NCBI GenBank assembly: GCA_002050365.1 | Contig: MWYZ01000052.1 | Span: 1-64,000, forward strand | Origin: Acidobacteria bacterium 28-1 | Lineage (GTDB): Bacteria; Acidobacteriota; Blastocatellia; Pyrinomonadales; Pyrinomonadaceae | Direction of reading: 5' to 3' | Length of the DNA: 64,000 nt | In this document: positions 56,740-64,000 of the stretch, piece by piece | Position numbering within the stretch: the first letter of the stretch is position 1 | Layout of the letters: every line of letters starts with the position of its first letter | The notes under the pieces: generated by a model | What the model saw: the letters and a program-made list of their open reading frames with translations, nothing else | What the model was told of the DNA's origin: nothing | Database searches by the model: none | Position numbers and translations under genes: made by a program

Positions 56740-58044
56740 TTAGTTCAAACAAAGTTCTTTAGCGGTTGGAAAATCTAAAAATAAATTCTCAATATCTACA
56801 TGCTCCATTCGCGCGTTTTGATAAAGTGCCATCTTAACGCGGCTGATTATTTCCTGCTTGAAGGCTTTCTTTAGAGTTACGAAATTATGCGCTTCGGCAA
56901 GCGGATACGGATAACCCAAAATATAATGCTCTTGCGTCAACCTTGTCAGTTCTTTGAAAATTGTATTTAGCTTCTCAAAATCCCGCATCTGTCGGTTGAC
57001 ATCAAAGGCTTTCATTGTTTCATTGACCGTTGGAATCGCATCATAAATGTTTAAATCAACAACCAGCCAATCGTAATTTTGCAGCTTTTCAACGTAATCA
57101 AGCCGTGCAACAAAATACAAACCAAAGCCGCGTCCGCCTGATACGCCTTTTCTTAGAAATTGTTTATCTCTATCCACTACGCCCACCTTATATGCTTCAT
57201 CAAGGTCGCCGTCGTCAACTTCCAACCAACAACAAATCTTTTTCTTTCTTTCTTCTGTTTCGGCAAATCTAAATTTATATTTCAAATCGCCTTGTAAATA
57301 ATTATCAATTCGCCGAAATGTCGAAGAAAGTTGTAGTTTTATGGGAGAGTCTTTTGTAACTGATAGTAAAACGATGCCCTTATCGTGTAAAAACTTTCCA
57401 AGATTGTGAATATATTTTTGCTTTATTTCTAAAGGTCTTAAATTCCCATCGCGCAAAATAAAATCGCCTGATTTAGTTATTGGAAGATTCGCAATTTCAT
57501 AAACTAAAGACCACTCCAACACACTTTGGCAAAAAGAAAATAGCGTAGAAGAATTTTTACACACGGATTTTTTAGTTTCTTCTAAATTGCTTGCCCAACC
57601 GCTCCAATCAGTTGGATTCCCAAAGAAATTAAAAAGATTTTTGACAGGTTCGAGAGTTAAAAGTTCATCGAAAATATCTTCTCTATCCGTGTCGCTTGTA
57701 ATCATCAACTTGCTCGGAAAATAAGTTTTCCCGTTTATTACAGGGTCGTCCAAATCATTGAGTTTTACCTGTTTCCCATTGTTGTAAGCAATATAGCCCG
57801 CCGTATAAACTCCGATACAAACGCCGTTGTAAAATTCTTGAAAATTATAACTTCCATCAATCGAGAAAAAATTTCTGTCTGAATTGTCTATTTCTTCAAA
57901 AGGAATAATCTCAAAATACTGCGGAGTTCGGCTGTCATCTTTAACAGTTACCGGACTGCTAAGATTTGGAGTTTTGTTTATTTTACTATTGATTGAATTT
58001 GCAACTTCGACAATTGCATCTTCAGGAATTTCTCTTGGATTCAT
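56740..58044 (-). CDS. NurA-domain nuclease
   Basis: 434 residues. NurA landmarks: FFSIDGSYNFQEFYNGVCIGVYTAG (the first acidic motif, DGS), FILRDGNLRPLEIKQKYIHN (second, RDG), then a late WLVVDLNIYDAIPTVN. NurA is a 5'-3' nuclease that normally works with the HerA ATPase, and several phage-defence systems use NurA-like or HerA-like parts. No HerA is adjacent. It is the first gene of the HNH-DruA operon and begins 6 bp after a hydA 5'-fragment. Confidence 0.82.
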   Translation of the reverse strand: MNPREIPEDAIVEVANSINSKINKTPNLSSPVTVKDDSRTPQYFEIIPFEEIDNSDRNFFSIDGSYNFQEFYNGVCIGVYTAGYIAYNNGKQVKLNDLDDPVINGKTYFPSKLMITSDTDREDIFDELLTLEPVKNLFNFFGNPTDWSGWASNLEETKKSVCKNSSTLFSFCQSVLEWSLVYEIANLPITKSGDFILRDGNLRPLEIKQKYIHNLGKFLHDKGIVLLSVTKDSPIKLQLSSTFRRIDNYLQGDLKYKFRFAETEERKKKICCWLEVDDGDLDEAYKVGVVDRDKQFLRKGVSGGRGFGLYFVARLDYVEKLQNYDWLVVDLNIYDAIPTVNETMKAFDVNRQMRDFEKLNTIFKELTRLTQEHYILGYPYPLAEAHNFVTLKKAFKQEIISRVKMALYQNARMEHVDIENLFLDFPTAKELCLN

Positions 58045-58050
58045 AAATTT

Positions 58051-58167
58051 TTAACTCGTCGCAAAACCTGCATTGAGCGCGGAAATCTGTTCGTCTTCGA
58101 TTAAAATATCGGCGCGGTAATCGTCAACCGCCGTGACGATTCGTCCGTTTTTGATTAATGTTTTCAT
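58051..58167 (-). pseudogene. hydA 5'-end copy, 29 codons, ending in a new stop
   Basis: A 38-codon frame from ATG 58167: MKTLIKNGRI, VTAVDDYRAD and ILIEDEQIS identical in protein to hydA, then ALNAGFATS and TAA. Over the first 57 bases it differs from native hydA at four positions, all silent (Leu, Ile, Val, Tyr codons). It bounds the right side of the DruA-HNH-NurA insert, whose first gene begins 6 bp on. Confidence 0.88.
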
Positions 58168-58217
58168 AATTTTAATTCTTTTCTTTTTGGTCAAATTTGC
58201 GTTATTATCAAATTGCT

Positions 58218-58487
58218 ATGAATCAAACAACTACCGCAATTTATGAAAATGGTTTGCTTCGCCCGATTGCTCCGCTTGATTTACCAGAACATTCGGAGGT
58301 TGAAATAACAATTCACATCAACGAGAATTCGCTCGATTCAAAAGTCCGCAAAGCCTTGAAACTGGAAAATCAGTCAAACCAAACCGAAGATGTAATTTCA
58401 AACGAACGCCGCGCCGAACTTGCCGAACTTTTCTCCGCCGGAAAACCTCTTAGTGAATATATCGACGAAGACCGCGAAGCGCGATGA
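58218..58487 (+). CDS. AF2212-like (DUF104) antitoxin
   Basis: 89 residues from the ATG at 58218. MNQTTTAIYENGLLRPIAPL then DLPEHSEVEITIHIN is the small beta-domain typical of DUF104 antitoxins. The acidic C-terminus (AGKPLSEYIDEDREA) should bind the toxin. It overlaps the PIN gene by 4 bp. Opposite strand to the surrounding operon, which marks the pair as an insert. Confidence 0.85.
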   Translation: MNQTTTAIYENGLLRPIAPLDLPEHSEVEITIHINENSLDSKVRKALKLENQSNQTEDVISNERRAELAELFSAGKPLSEYIDEDREAR

Positions 58488-58951
58488 ACCAAATTTTTTA
58501 TGCGGACAGCAGTGTTTTGGTCAAACGCCACGCGGCGGAAACGGGAAGCACTTGGTTTCAAAACCTTCTTTTGCCTGCTTCAAACAATTCGATTATTACG
58601 GCAAAGTTAAGTATTGTCGAAGTTTTTAGCGCCTTCAATCGCCGCAAACGCGAAGCGAAAATCAGCCAAATTGATTACAACGATTTTGCGAAAGACTTTT
58701 CGACAATTTCAAATAACGAATATCTTATCCTTGAATTAAGCGATTTGATAATTGTTGAATCAAACAGGCTTCTTGAAACTCATCCTTTGCGCGCGGGCGA
58801 TGCAATCCAACTTGCGACGGCAATTTACGCCCGAAATATGCTCCGAAATTCCCGGCTTCCATTTCCAATCTTTTTGGCTTCGGACAACAAACTGCTCGAT
58901 GCCGCCGTTGCCGAAGGTTTTACAACCGACAATCCAAATTTGCATCCGTAA
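58484..58951 (+). CDS. PIN-domain RNase toxin (VapC family)
   Basis: 155 residues with PIN acidic residues in IFYADSSVLVKRHA, LSIVEVFSAFNRR, RAGDAIQLATAIYA and LASDNKLLDAA. It pairs with the DUF104-type antitoxin. The stop lies 8 bp before a hydA 5'-fragment, so the pair sits exactly between two such fragments (58051-58167 and 58959-59015). Confidence 0.88.
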   Translation: MNQIFYADSSVLVKRHAAETGSTWFQNLLLPASNNSIITAKLSIVEVFSAFNRRKREAKISQIDYNDFAKDFSTISNNEYLILELSDLIIVESNRLLETHPLRAGDAIQLATAIYARNMLRNSRLPFPIFLASDNKLLDAAVAEGFTTDNPNLHP

Positions 58952-58958
58952 AAACACG

Positions 58959-59015
58959 GGCGCGATAATCGTCAACCGCCGTTACAATTCGTCCGTTTTT
59001 GATTAGTGTTTTCAT
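58959..59015 (-). pseudogene. hydA 5'-end copy, 19 codons, identical to native hydA
   Basis: The 57 bases from ATG 59015 are identical to the first 57 of hydA (MKTLIKNGRIVTAVDDYRA) and then run into the tail end of the toxin-antitoxin insert. The leader upstream of this copy is probably the original hydA leader. Confidence 0.92.
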
Positions 59016-59033
59016 AATTTTTGCTCTTTAAAT

Positions 59034-59150
59034 TTATTTGATTCCTTTTTTCTTCATCCATTCTTGCTGCCGCTACACTCTTCCCATTTCGTTTTTAGTC
59101 GGCATTTGGTTGAATATAACCATGTAACAATCGTTTCCTTATAGCTTAAA
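59034..59150 (-). pseudogene. Short gene remnant upstream of the displaced hydA start
   Basis: The minus strand reads MPTKNEMGRV, an in-frame TAG, then RQQEWMKKKGIK and TAA at 59034-59036. The end resembles that of the creatininase-family protein at 50549 (QDEWLKKRKLK). It may be what is left of the gene that once preceded hydA. Evidence is thin because the match is short. Confidence 0.4.
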
Positions 59151-59161
59151 AATGTTTATCT

Positions 59162-60388
59162 TTACGTTACATTGTCCGCATTTTTTGCCACCATACTAAC
59201 AGCCCCCATATCTGCCGTAACGTTGGCAGCCGTTTGTCCCATATCCGGTAAGGTATCTACGGCAAATAAAACAGGAATTATCTCAACAGGAAGCCCTACC
59301 GCCATAAATATCGTAACAATGGGCGCAAAAAATGATGCGCCGCTCGGCAAACCAGCCCCGCCGACGGCTGTTGCCAGCGCGACTACAAAGATAATAAGCA
59401 TTTGCGAAAGCGTCAGCTCAACGTGATACATTCGAGCGGCAAAAAATATGTATGTAACTCCCGCAATCGCACTACCCATTTTGAAAATGGCAACTGCTAA
59501 CGGCAAAACCATACTTGTGACGTGAGTAGGAATGTGTAATTTTTGTTCCGCAGCTTCCACCATTGTTGGTAATGTCGCAAGTGAAGATTGAGTCCCTAGC
59601 GCGACGAATTGCGGCTGCAAACAAGCGGACATAAAGCTCAGTAAAGGAGTTTTGGTATAAAAACTGGCAATCAAGCACACTATCAATATACAAACAACTG
59701 ATAAAGCGACAGAAACTGCTACGTAGAAACCCAATGCCCCGACAAGATTGACGCCCATCTGACTAGCAAGCGGGAATACGACACAGAAAATACCGAGAGG
59801 CACTATAAGAAGCACCCATTCAACGATTTTGAGCATAACTTCGGTTACGCCTTGAAAAAAAAGAATGACTATTCTTTTCGGTTCTTCGGCAATATGATTG
59901 ACAGCTAAACCGAACATTATAGAGAAAATAACAAGCGGCAAAATCGCTCCTTCTGCGGCAGATTTGAACGGATTAACCGGCACCCAGTTTACAACCTGCT
60001 CCAAAAACGAAAGTGGTTTTTCACCAGAAATAGCCGTTGTATCAATTAGATTTTCAGGAATAGAAGCCGAAGCCGGAAGTAGTTGCATCATCAATGGCAT
60101 CAACACCATTGCGGCTATCAGCGATACGACATACAAAGTCAGGAAGACGAGCAACGTCCTTTTTAGAACAGGAGCATTGTTTATTTGTCTTGTTGAGCTA
60201 ACGCTTGTGATTAGTAAAGAAATGACGAGCGGCAACATAGTCATCTTTAAAAATCCAATCCAAATTACGCCTATCGGTTCAATCCATTTAGCAAGTGACA
60301 ACAAAGCGGTGTTCTGTGTAACGGAAGCAATGATTCCTAGCCCTAAAGCAAGCAATAATGCGGTTAGTAATATCAAACTATTTTTCAT
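59162..60388 (-). CDS. Dicarboxylate/amino acid:cation symporter (DAACS family)
   Basis: A 408-residue GltP/SstT-like carrier with about eight helices and two re-entrant loops. Motifs: IGVIWIGFLKMTMLPLVISLLI near the start, the serine-rich loop LGTQSSLATLPTMVEAAE, FKMGSAIAGVTYIFFAARM and the GAGLPSGASFFAPI loop. AAGGAAAA precedes the ATG. It takes up dicarboxylates or amino acids with Na+ or H+. It may supply or recover carbon for the pathway, but the substrate is unproven. Confidence 0.92.
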   Translation of the reverse strand: MKNSLILLTALLLALGLGIIASVTQNTALLSLAKWIEPIGVIWIGFLKMTMLPLVISLLITSVSSTRQINNAPVLKRTLLVFLTLYVVSLIAAMVLMPLMMQLLPASASIPENLIDTTAISGEKPLSFLEQVVNWVPVNPFKSAAEGAILPLVIFSIMFGLAVNHIAEEPKRIVILFFQGVTEVMLKIVEWVLLIVPLGIFCVVFPLASQMGVNLVGALGFYVAVSVALSVVCILIVCLIASFYTKTPLLSFMSACLQPQFVALGTQSSLATLPTMVEAAEQKLHIPTHVTSMVLPLAVAIFKMGSAIAGVTYIFFAARMYHVELTLSQMLIIFVVALATAVGGAGLPSGASFFAPIVTIFMAVGLPVEIIPVLFAVDTLPDMGQTAANVTADMGAVSMVAKNADNVT

Positions 60389-60589
60389 AGATTGTATTTT
60401 TCCTTGTCATTGTTAGTTGACTTCATATTCCGCACAGCAGTAAAAAGAATGTCGCAATAAGTAGATTTTGTTTCATCAGCAACCTCCGTAAATCGTTTTA
60501 CACAAAGCTGCCGAACGGCGAAATTTACAAGTGATGACACAAACCGCGCCGCTCTTTTTTCTACCTGAATCGAGCGCGGTAATTGTTTG
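60389..60589. other. Intergenic gap without recognisable gene
   Basis: About 200 bp between the small protein at 60590 and the symporter. Short open frames here lack protein-like composition or start sites. It probably contains the symporter promoter; I could not assign boxes. Confidence 0.4.
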
Positions 60590-60853
60590 TTACTGCCCGC
60601 GCAAAATTTGTCTGATGTCCGCATTCGCCGGGTCAATATCAATCATCAAATCGCCGCCGCGCCGCCCGACGTAATCTCTCGCACCGTAATGCACGCGCCA
60701 CAGCCAAACGCCTTTTGCCAAATGCTGCGAAACGGTAATCAAACTCGTTCCGACATCAACGCCCAACTCTTTCGCTTTACGATTCGCCGAAGCCAAAACC
60801 TGCGCTACCGAAACGGCGATTTCATCTTGTAAAGTTTCGTTATTCACAATCAA
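60590..60853 (-). CDS. Small conserved-looking protein of unknown function
   Basis: 87 residues with a patterned mix of helix (LQDEIAVSVAQVLASANRKAKELG) and strand (SLITVSQHLAKGVWLWRVHYGARD, GGDLMIDIDPANADI). Its ATG overlaps the end of the PIN toxin gene by 4 bp, so it is co-translated with the toxin-antitoxin pair. It may be an accessory of that locus. No family recognised. Confidence 0.65.
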   Translation of the reverse strand: MIVNNETLQDEIAVSVAQVLASANRKAKELGVDVGTSLITVSQHLAKGVWLWRVHYGARDYVGRRGGDLMIDIDPANADIRQILRGQ

Positions 60854-61290
60854 CTCAATAAAATCTCTGTGAATCCTGCCTTTTCCGCCACTTTCGCCAA
60901 GCGTTCGTCAGCCGTGATGAATGGACGACGGCGTGGTTTTTCCTGACACCAAACGAGAGCCGCCGCGAGTTGGAACGAATCCAAAGCCCGCAAACCGTAA
61001 TTTTCGGGTAAATCGTTTGCCAACTCTAAAATTCTTTCGACGGGCGAAACGATGCGGCAAGTTTTCTTGAGTTTCTCCCACAAACGCGAGGCTTTGACCG
61101 TTTCTTTTTCCGTCAAATGACCGTCGCGTTTGAGCCGCGCCAAACCACTGTTTATTTCAACCGAAGTTCCCCACCAAACGACGATTTTCGGATATTTTCG
61201 CAGCCACTTTTTTGACTGTGTTGTAAAAATTTGCGAACAGCAAAGCGGCAGTGCCGCGCTCGTGTCCCAAAAGGCAATTTCAGTCTTCAT
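60850..61290 (-). CDS. PIN-domain RNase toxin (VapC family)
   Basis: 146 residues from the ATG at 61290 (MKTEIAFWDTSAALPLC), which overlaps the antitoxin end by 11 bp; the frame opens four codons earlier. PIN residues: FWDTSA, VEINSGLARLK, LRALDSFQLAAALVW and FITADERLAKVA. It is the fifth toxin-antitoxin locus of the window. Confidence 0.86.
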   Translation of the reverse strand: MKTEIAFWDTSAALPLCCSQIFTTQSKKWLRKYPKIVVWWGTSVEINSGLARLKRDGHLTEKETVKASRLWEKLKKTCRIVSPVERILELANDLPENYGLRALDSFQLAAALVWCQEKPRRRPFITADERLAKVAEKAGFTEILLS

Positions 61291-61570
61291 CGCGTTCGTC
61301 AATTACGGCTTTGATTGCCGTTTCGCTTTTCAAAGCGGAGCGTTTTTCTTTCAAAAATGATTCGCCAATCTCGCTTTCTTTGGGCAGACGCAAAATGCCC
61401 GCCGCCGCCAAAGCCAACTCTTCGGCTGAAAAATCCGAAGTATTGTGAAGCGGAACGATTTTGGCAATCGGTTGATTTCTATCGCTTATCAGAATTTCCT
61501 CGCCGCGTTTTACGTCGGCTAGAAAACTGCTCAAATGGTTTTTTAGTTCGGCAATGTTTGTAGTTCTCAT
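61280..61570 (-). CDS. Phd/YefM-type antitoxin
   Basis: 96 residues: MRTTNIAELKNHLSSFLADV then KRGEEILISDRNQPIAKIVP is the Phd/YefM DNA-binding fold. The C-terminal half is charged and should neutralise the PIN toxin. First gene of the toxin-antitoxin operon, placed 39 bp after the aminotransferase end region. Confidence 0.9.
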   Translation of the reverse strand: MRTTNIAELKNHLSSFLADVKRGEEILISDRNQPIAKIVPLHNTSDFSAEELALAAAGILRLPKESEIGESFLKEKRSALKSETAIKAVIDERDED

Positions 61571-61608
61571 AGTTTATAAAACCTCAACTTAGCCATTATA
61601 GCCAAGTC

Positions 61609-62910
61609 TTAGCATAACGCGAAACCTTTATCTAAAGCCGCAACAAGCTCGTCAACATTATCCTTCGTCGAATTGAGCATCATTCCCGTGCGAATCACGT
61701 TGCCGTAAAGCCCGCCTTTGCCGATGAGAACGCCGCGCCGCTTGGTTTCTTCAAAGACTTTTAAGACGGCTTCGGGCGCAGGTTCTTTCGTTTCGCGGTT
61801 TTTTACTAATTCAAGTCCCTGCATCAAACCCATTCCGCGCACGTCGCCGATAATCGGATATTTTTCTTTTAATTCTTCCAACTTTTCGCGTAAATATCCG
61901 CCGATGATTCGCGCGTTTGTCCGCAAATCTTCTTCTTCAATTAATTTGACAACGGCGAGCGCGGCGGTGGTCGAAACGGGATTGCCGCCGAACGTGGCAA
62001 AAGTCAAGCCTGGAAATTTGTCGGCGACTTCCGCCGTCGCAATCGTCCAGCCGATTGGAACGCCATTGCCCATTCCTTTCGCCGACGTGATGATGTCGGG
62101 CTTCACGCCGGAATGCTCGATGCCGAACCATTTATCGCCCGTACGTCCCCAGCCGGTCTGCACTTCGTCGGCAATAAAAAGCCCGCCGTGTTTGCGCGTG
62201 ATTTCTTCGACTCGCTCGAAATAACCGGCGGGCGGAACGATGAAACCGCCGACACCTAGAATCGGTTCAGCCATAAACGCGGCGATTTCGCCGGTCGTCG
62301 CGGTCATAATTACGTCTTCGACATCTTCGGCGCACGCCGCGCCGCAACTGTCCGGTTTCAAATTAAACGGACAGCGGTAGCAATACGGAGCGCGGGCGTG
62401 GACGATTCCGGCAACCTGCGACGGCAGCGGTCGCCAAGTCGAATGCCCGACGCTCGAAAGCGCGGTCGCGCTTCTGCCCGAATAGCTATGCCGAAGCACG
62501 ACGATTTCGTGCCGTCCGGTCGCCAACTTCGCCGCCATAATCGCCGTGTCGTTCGCTTCCGTTCCAGAATTTGAAAAGAAAGATTTTTGTAATTTTCCCG
62601 GCGCGATTTCCGCGAGCTTTTCCGCCAAATCCGATTGCGGGTTGTTCGCATAAAGCGCGGAAGTATGCTGCAAAGTATTGACTTGCTCAATAATCGCCTG
62701 GTTGATTTTCGGATTCGCGTGTCCGACGCTGACTGTCAGCACGCCGCCGAAGCAGTCGAGATAGCGATTGCCCGCGTCGTCCCAAACGTATTCGCCTTCA
62801 CCTTTGACCAAAGCAAGAGGCTCTTGATAATAAGTGGCGACCGCCGGAAAAAGAAATTCCTTGTGCTTTCGCACGGTTTCAGATTGTTGTTTTTGTTCTG
62901 TTGGATTCAT
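61609..62910 (-). CDS. Class III aminotransferase (beta-alanine/3-aminoisobutyrate type)
   Basis: A 433-residue PLP enzyme of the AGXT2-like group. Motifs: FFSNSGTEANDTAIMAAKL, HSYSGRSATA, FIADEVQTGWGRTGDKWFG (PLP Asp) and Lys278 in ITSAKGMGNGVPIG. The protein keeps the CYRCPFNLKPDSCGAACAED cysteine segment of the AGXT2/ArgD-like subgroup. In this neighbourhood it most likely transfers the amino group of beta-alanine or 3-aminoisobutyrate to pyruvate, giving the semialdehyde used by mmsA (inference). Confidence 0.9.
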   Translation of the reverse strand: MNPTEQKQQSETVRKHKEFLFPAVATYYQEPLALVKGEGEYVWDDAGNRYLDCFGGVLTVSVGHANPKINQAIIEQVNTLQHTSALYANNPQSDLAEKLAEIAPGKLQKSFFSNSGTEANDTAIMAAKLATGRHEIVVLRHSYSGRSATALSSVGHSTWRPLPSQVAGIVHARAPYCYRCPFNLKPDSCGAACAEDVEDVIMTATTGEIAAFMAEPILGVGGFIVPPAGYFERVEEITRKHGGLFIADEVQTGWGRTGDKWFGIEHSGVKPDIITSAKGMGNGVPIGWTIATAEVADKFPGLTFATFGGNPVSTTAALAVVKLIEEEDLRTNARIIGGYLREKLEELKEKYPIIGDVRGMGLMQGLELVKNRETKEPAPEAVLKVFEETKRRGVLIGKGGLYGNVIRTGMMLNSTKDNVDELVAALDKGFALC

Positions 62911-62930
62911 ATATTTTTTAGCGCAATGCG

Positions 62931-62969
62931 AATAACTTTGTAGGACTAGCTTCGTCCTACAAAGTTATT
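62931..62969. repeat. Perfect 16-bp hairpin between peptidase and aminotransferase
   Basis: Arms 62931-62946 and 62954-62969 (aataactttgtaggac and its complement) enclose a 7-nt loop. It lies 17 bp after the peptidase stop on the minus strand and could end or attenuate its transcript. Confidence 0.7.
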
Positions 62970-62985
62970 TTTAACGGGTTAATTT

Positions 62986-64000
62986 TTACTTCAATTGTTG
63001 AAACAAAAGCGCATAAATATCGGCGTTCTCTTCGTTGCGCTGTTTTTTAGTCGAGCCGATACCGTGTCCCGCGTCGTAATCGACGCGCAACAGAACGGGT
63101 TTGCCGCTTGCGGTTGCCGCTTGCAGACGCGCCGCCATTTTTGCCGACATCCACGGCTCGACGCGCGGGTCGTTGATGCCGTGCGTCAGCATCACCGCCG
63201 GATATTTCACGCCGTCTTTGACTTTGTGATAGCCGTCCATAGACAGCAGCGCTTTGAAACCTTCTTCGGTTTTAAACGTGCCGAATTCGGGAATGTTCGG
63301 CACGCCGTTCGATGTCGTTTCCGCCCGCAGAGCGTTGTTCAAACCGACCGCGCTGACCGCCGCGCCGAATAAATCCGGTCTTTCGGTAATCGAGTTGCTG
63401 ATTAAAATCCCGCCCGCGCTGCCGCCGATGATTCCCAAATGTTGGGGCGAAGTGTATTTTTCTGCGATGAGGTATTCGGCGCAGGCGATAAAATCTTTCC
63501 ACGTATTCGATTTAGTCGCGCCTTTGCCCGCCAGATGCCATTCTTCGCCGTATTCACCGCCGCCGCGAATGCCCGTAATGGCGACGATGCCACCGCGATT
63601 AAGCCACGGCAGCGAGCCGGAAGCAAAATACGGCGAGGTGTTTTCGATTCCGTAAGCACCGTAACCACGCATCAAAACCGGATTTGTGCCGTTGCGCTTC
63701 AAGCCTTTTTTGTAAATAATCACGAGCGGAATCATCACCCCGTCGTAGCTTCGCGCCTTGGCGTTGACGACCTCGAGGCTGCTCATATCAATCCCAATCG
63801 GCGGCACAAGGCGCGTATCGGTTGCCGTTCGAGTTTTCGGATCGTAGAGAAAATTCGCCGACGATTTCGTCCACGAATCCAGATTGAAATAAACGCCGTC
63901 CACATCCGGGTAAGTGCCGACAATTGATGCCGAACCCTCATACGGAAGGCGAAGCGGTTCGGCTTTTTTCGTCTTGTAATCAACGCGGTAAATTTTGCGT
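62986..64000 (-). CDS. Prolyl oligopeptidase family serine peptidase (5' end beyond window)
   Basis: The C-terminal 338 residues are visible and the frame stays open to the right edge. It carries the S9A catalytic domain: NPVLMRGYGAYGI, GGIVAITGIRGGGEYGEEWH, Ser in LGIIGGSAGGILISNS, Asp in HGINDPRVEPWMSAKM and His in DYDAGHGIGSTKKQ. It cleaves proline-containing peptides. The missing half should be the beta-propeller. It ends before the hairpin and the aminotransferase gene. Confidence 0.93.
   Translation of the reverse strand, partial: RKIYRVDYKTKKAEPLRLPYEGSASIVGTYPDVDGVYFNLDSWTKSSANFLYDPKTRTATDTRLVPPIGIDMSSLEVVNAKARSYDGVMIPLVIIYKKGLKRNGTNPVLMRGYGAYGIENTSPYFASGSLPWLNRGGIVAITGIRGGGEYGEEWHLAGKGATKSNTWKDFIACAEYLIAEKYTSPQHLGIIGGSAGGILISNSITERPDLFGAAVSAVGLNNALRAETTSNGVPNIPEFGTFKTEEGFKALLSMDGYHKVKDGVKYPAVMLTHGINDPRVEPWMSAKMAARLQAATASGKPVLLRVDYDAGHGIGSTKKQRNEENADIYALLFQQLK

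Overview
The window looks like chromosome of a soil or freshwater bacterium, most likely an acidobacterium of the Blastocatellia/Pyrinomonadaceae type. This is an inference from gene content: several serine/threonine kinases fused to PD40 propellers or TPR repeats, an ECF sigma factor beside such a kinase, secreted VCBS and TPR proteins, and RpiB/DeoC enzymes of the sugar-phosphate microcompartment type. No rRNA, tRNA, CRISPR array, transposase or phage structural gene was seen. Base composition was not computed; the DNA is moderately AT-rich.

1-21 kb is mostly core chromosome: prmA, an ECF sigma factor/kinase/small Cys-tailed protein operon, secreted proteins, era, an anti-sigma/anti-anti-sigma pair, hpt, an rpiB-like gene and deoC with microcompartment-style N-termini, msrP-msrQ, a DnaC-like loader and a receiver-like protein. 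Many gene junctions here hold hairpin-forming repeats of several unrelated families, some covering the stop codon of the adjacent gene. One such repeat sits in frame inside prmA.

21-64 kb carries, almost entirely on the minus strand, a complete set for reductive pyrimidine breakdown: preA and preT (dihydropyrimidine dehydrogenase), hydA (dihydropyrimidinase), a beta-ureidopropionase, a class III aminotransferase, a CoA-acylating semialdehyde dehydrogenase, an NCS1 permease and a RidA protein. Together these would take uracil or thymine to beta-alanine or its methyl analogue, then to the semialdehyde and acetyl-CoA or propionyl-CoA. The set is split by inserted genes: toxin-antitoxin pairs, PD-(D/E)XK nucleases, kinases, peptidases and permeases.

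The most unusual structure is centred on hydA. Nine extra copies of the last 15-30 codons of hydA lie downstream of it, between 34.0 and 51.6 kb. All are in hydA orientation and nearly all follow directly on the stop codon of an inserted gene or short gene block. Upstream of hydA, two extra copies of its first 19-29 codons bound two further inserts. One insert is a toxin-antitoxin pair. The other is a three-gene module (DruA/DUF4338, HNH endonuclease, NurA-like nuclease) that resembles an anti-phage system. hydA therefore behaves as a two-sided insertion hot spot whose ends were duplicated at each acquisition. Several tail copies have become complete short reading frames with their own start codons.

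The right edge holds the aminotransferase and a prolyl oligopeptidase cut by the window end.
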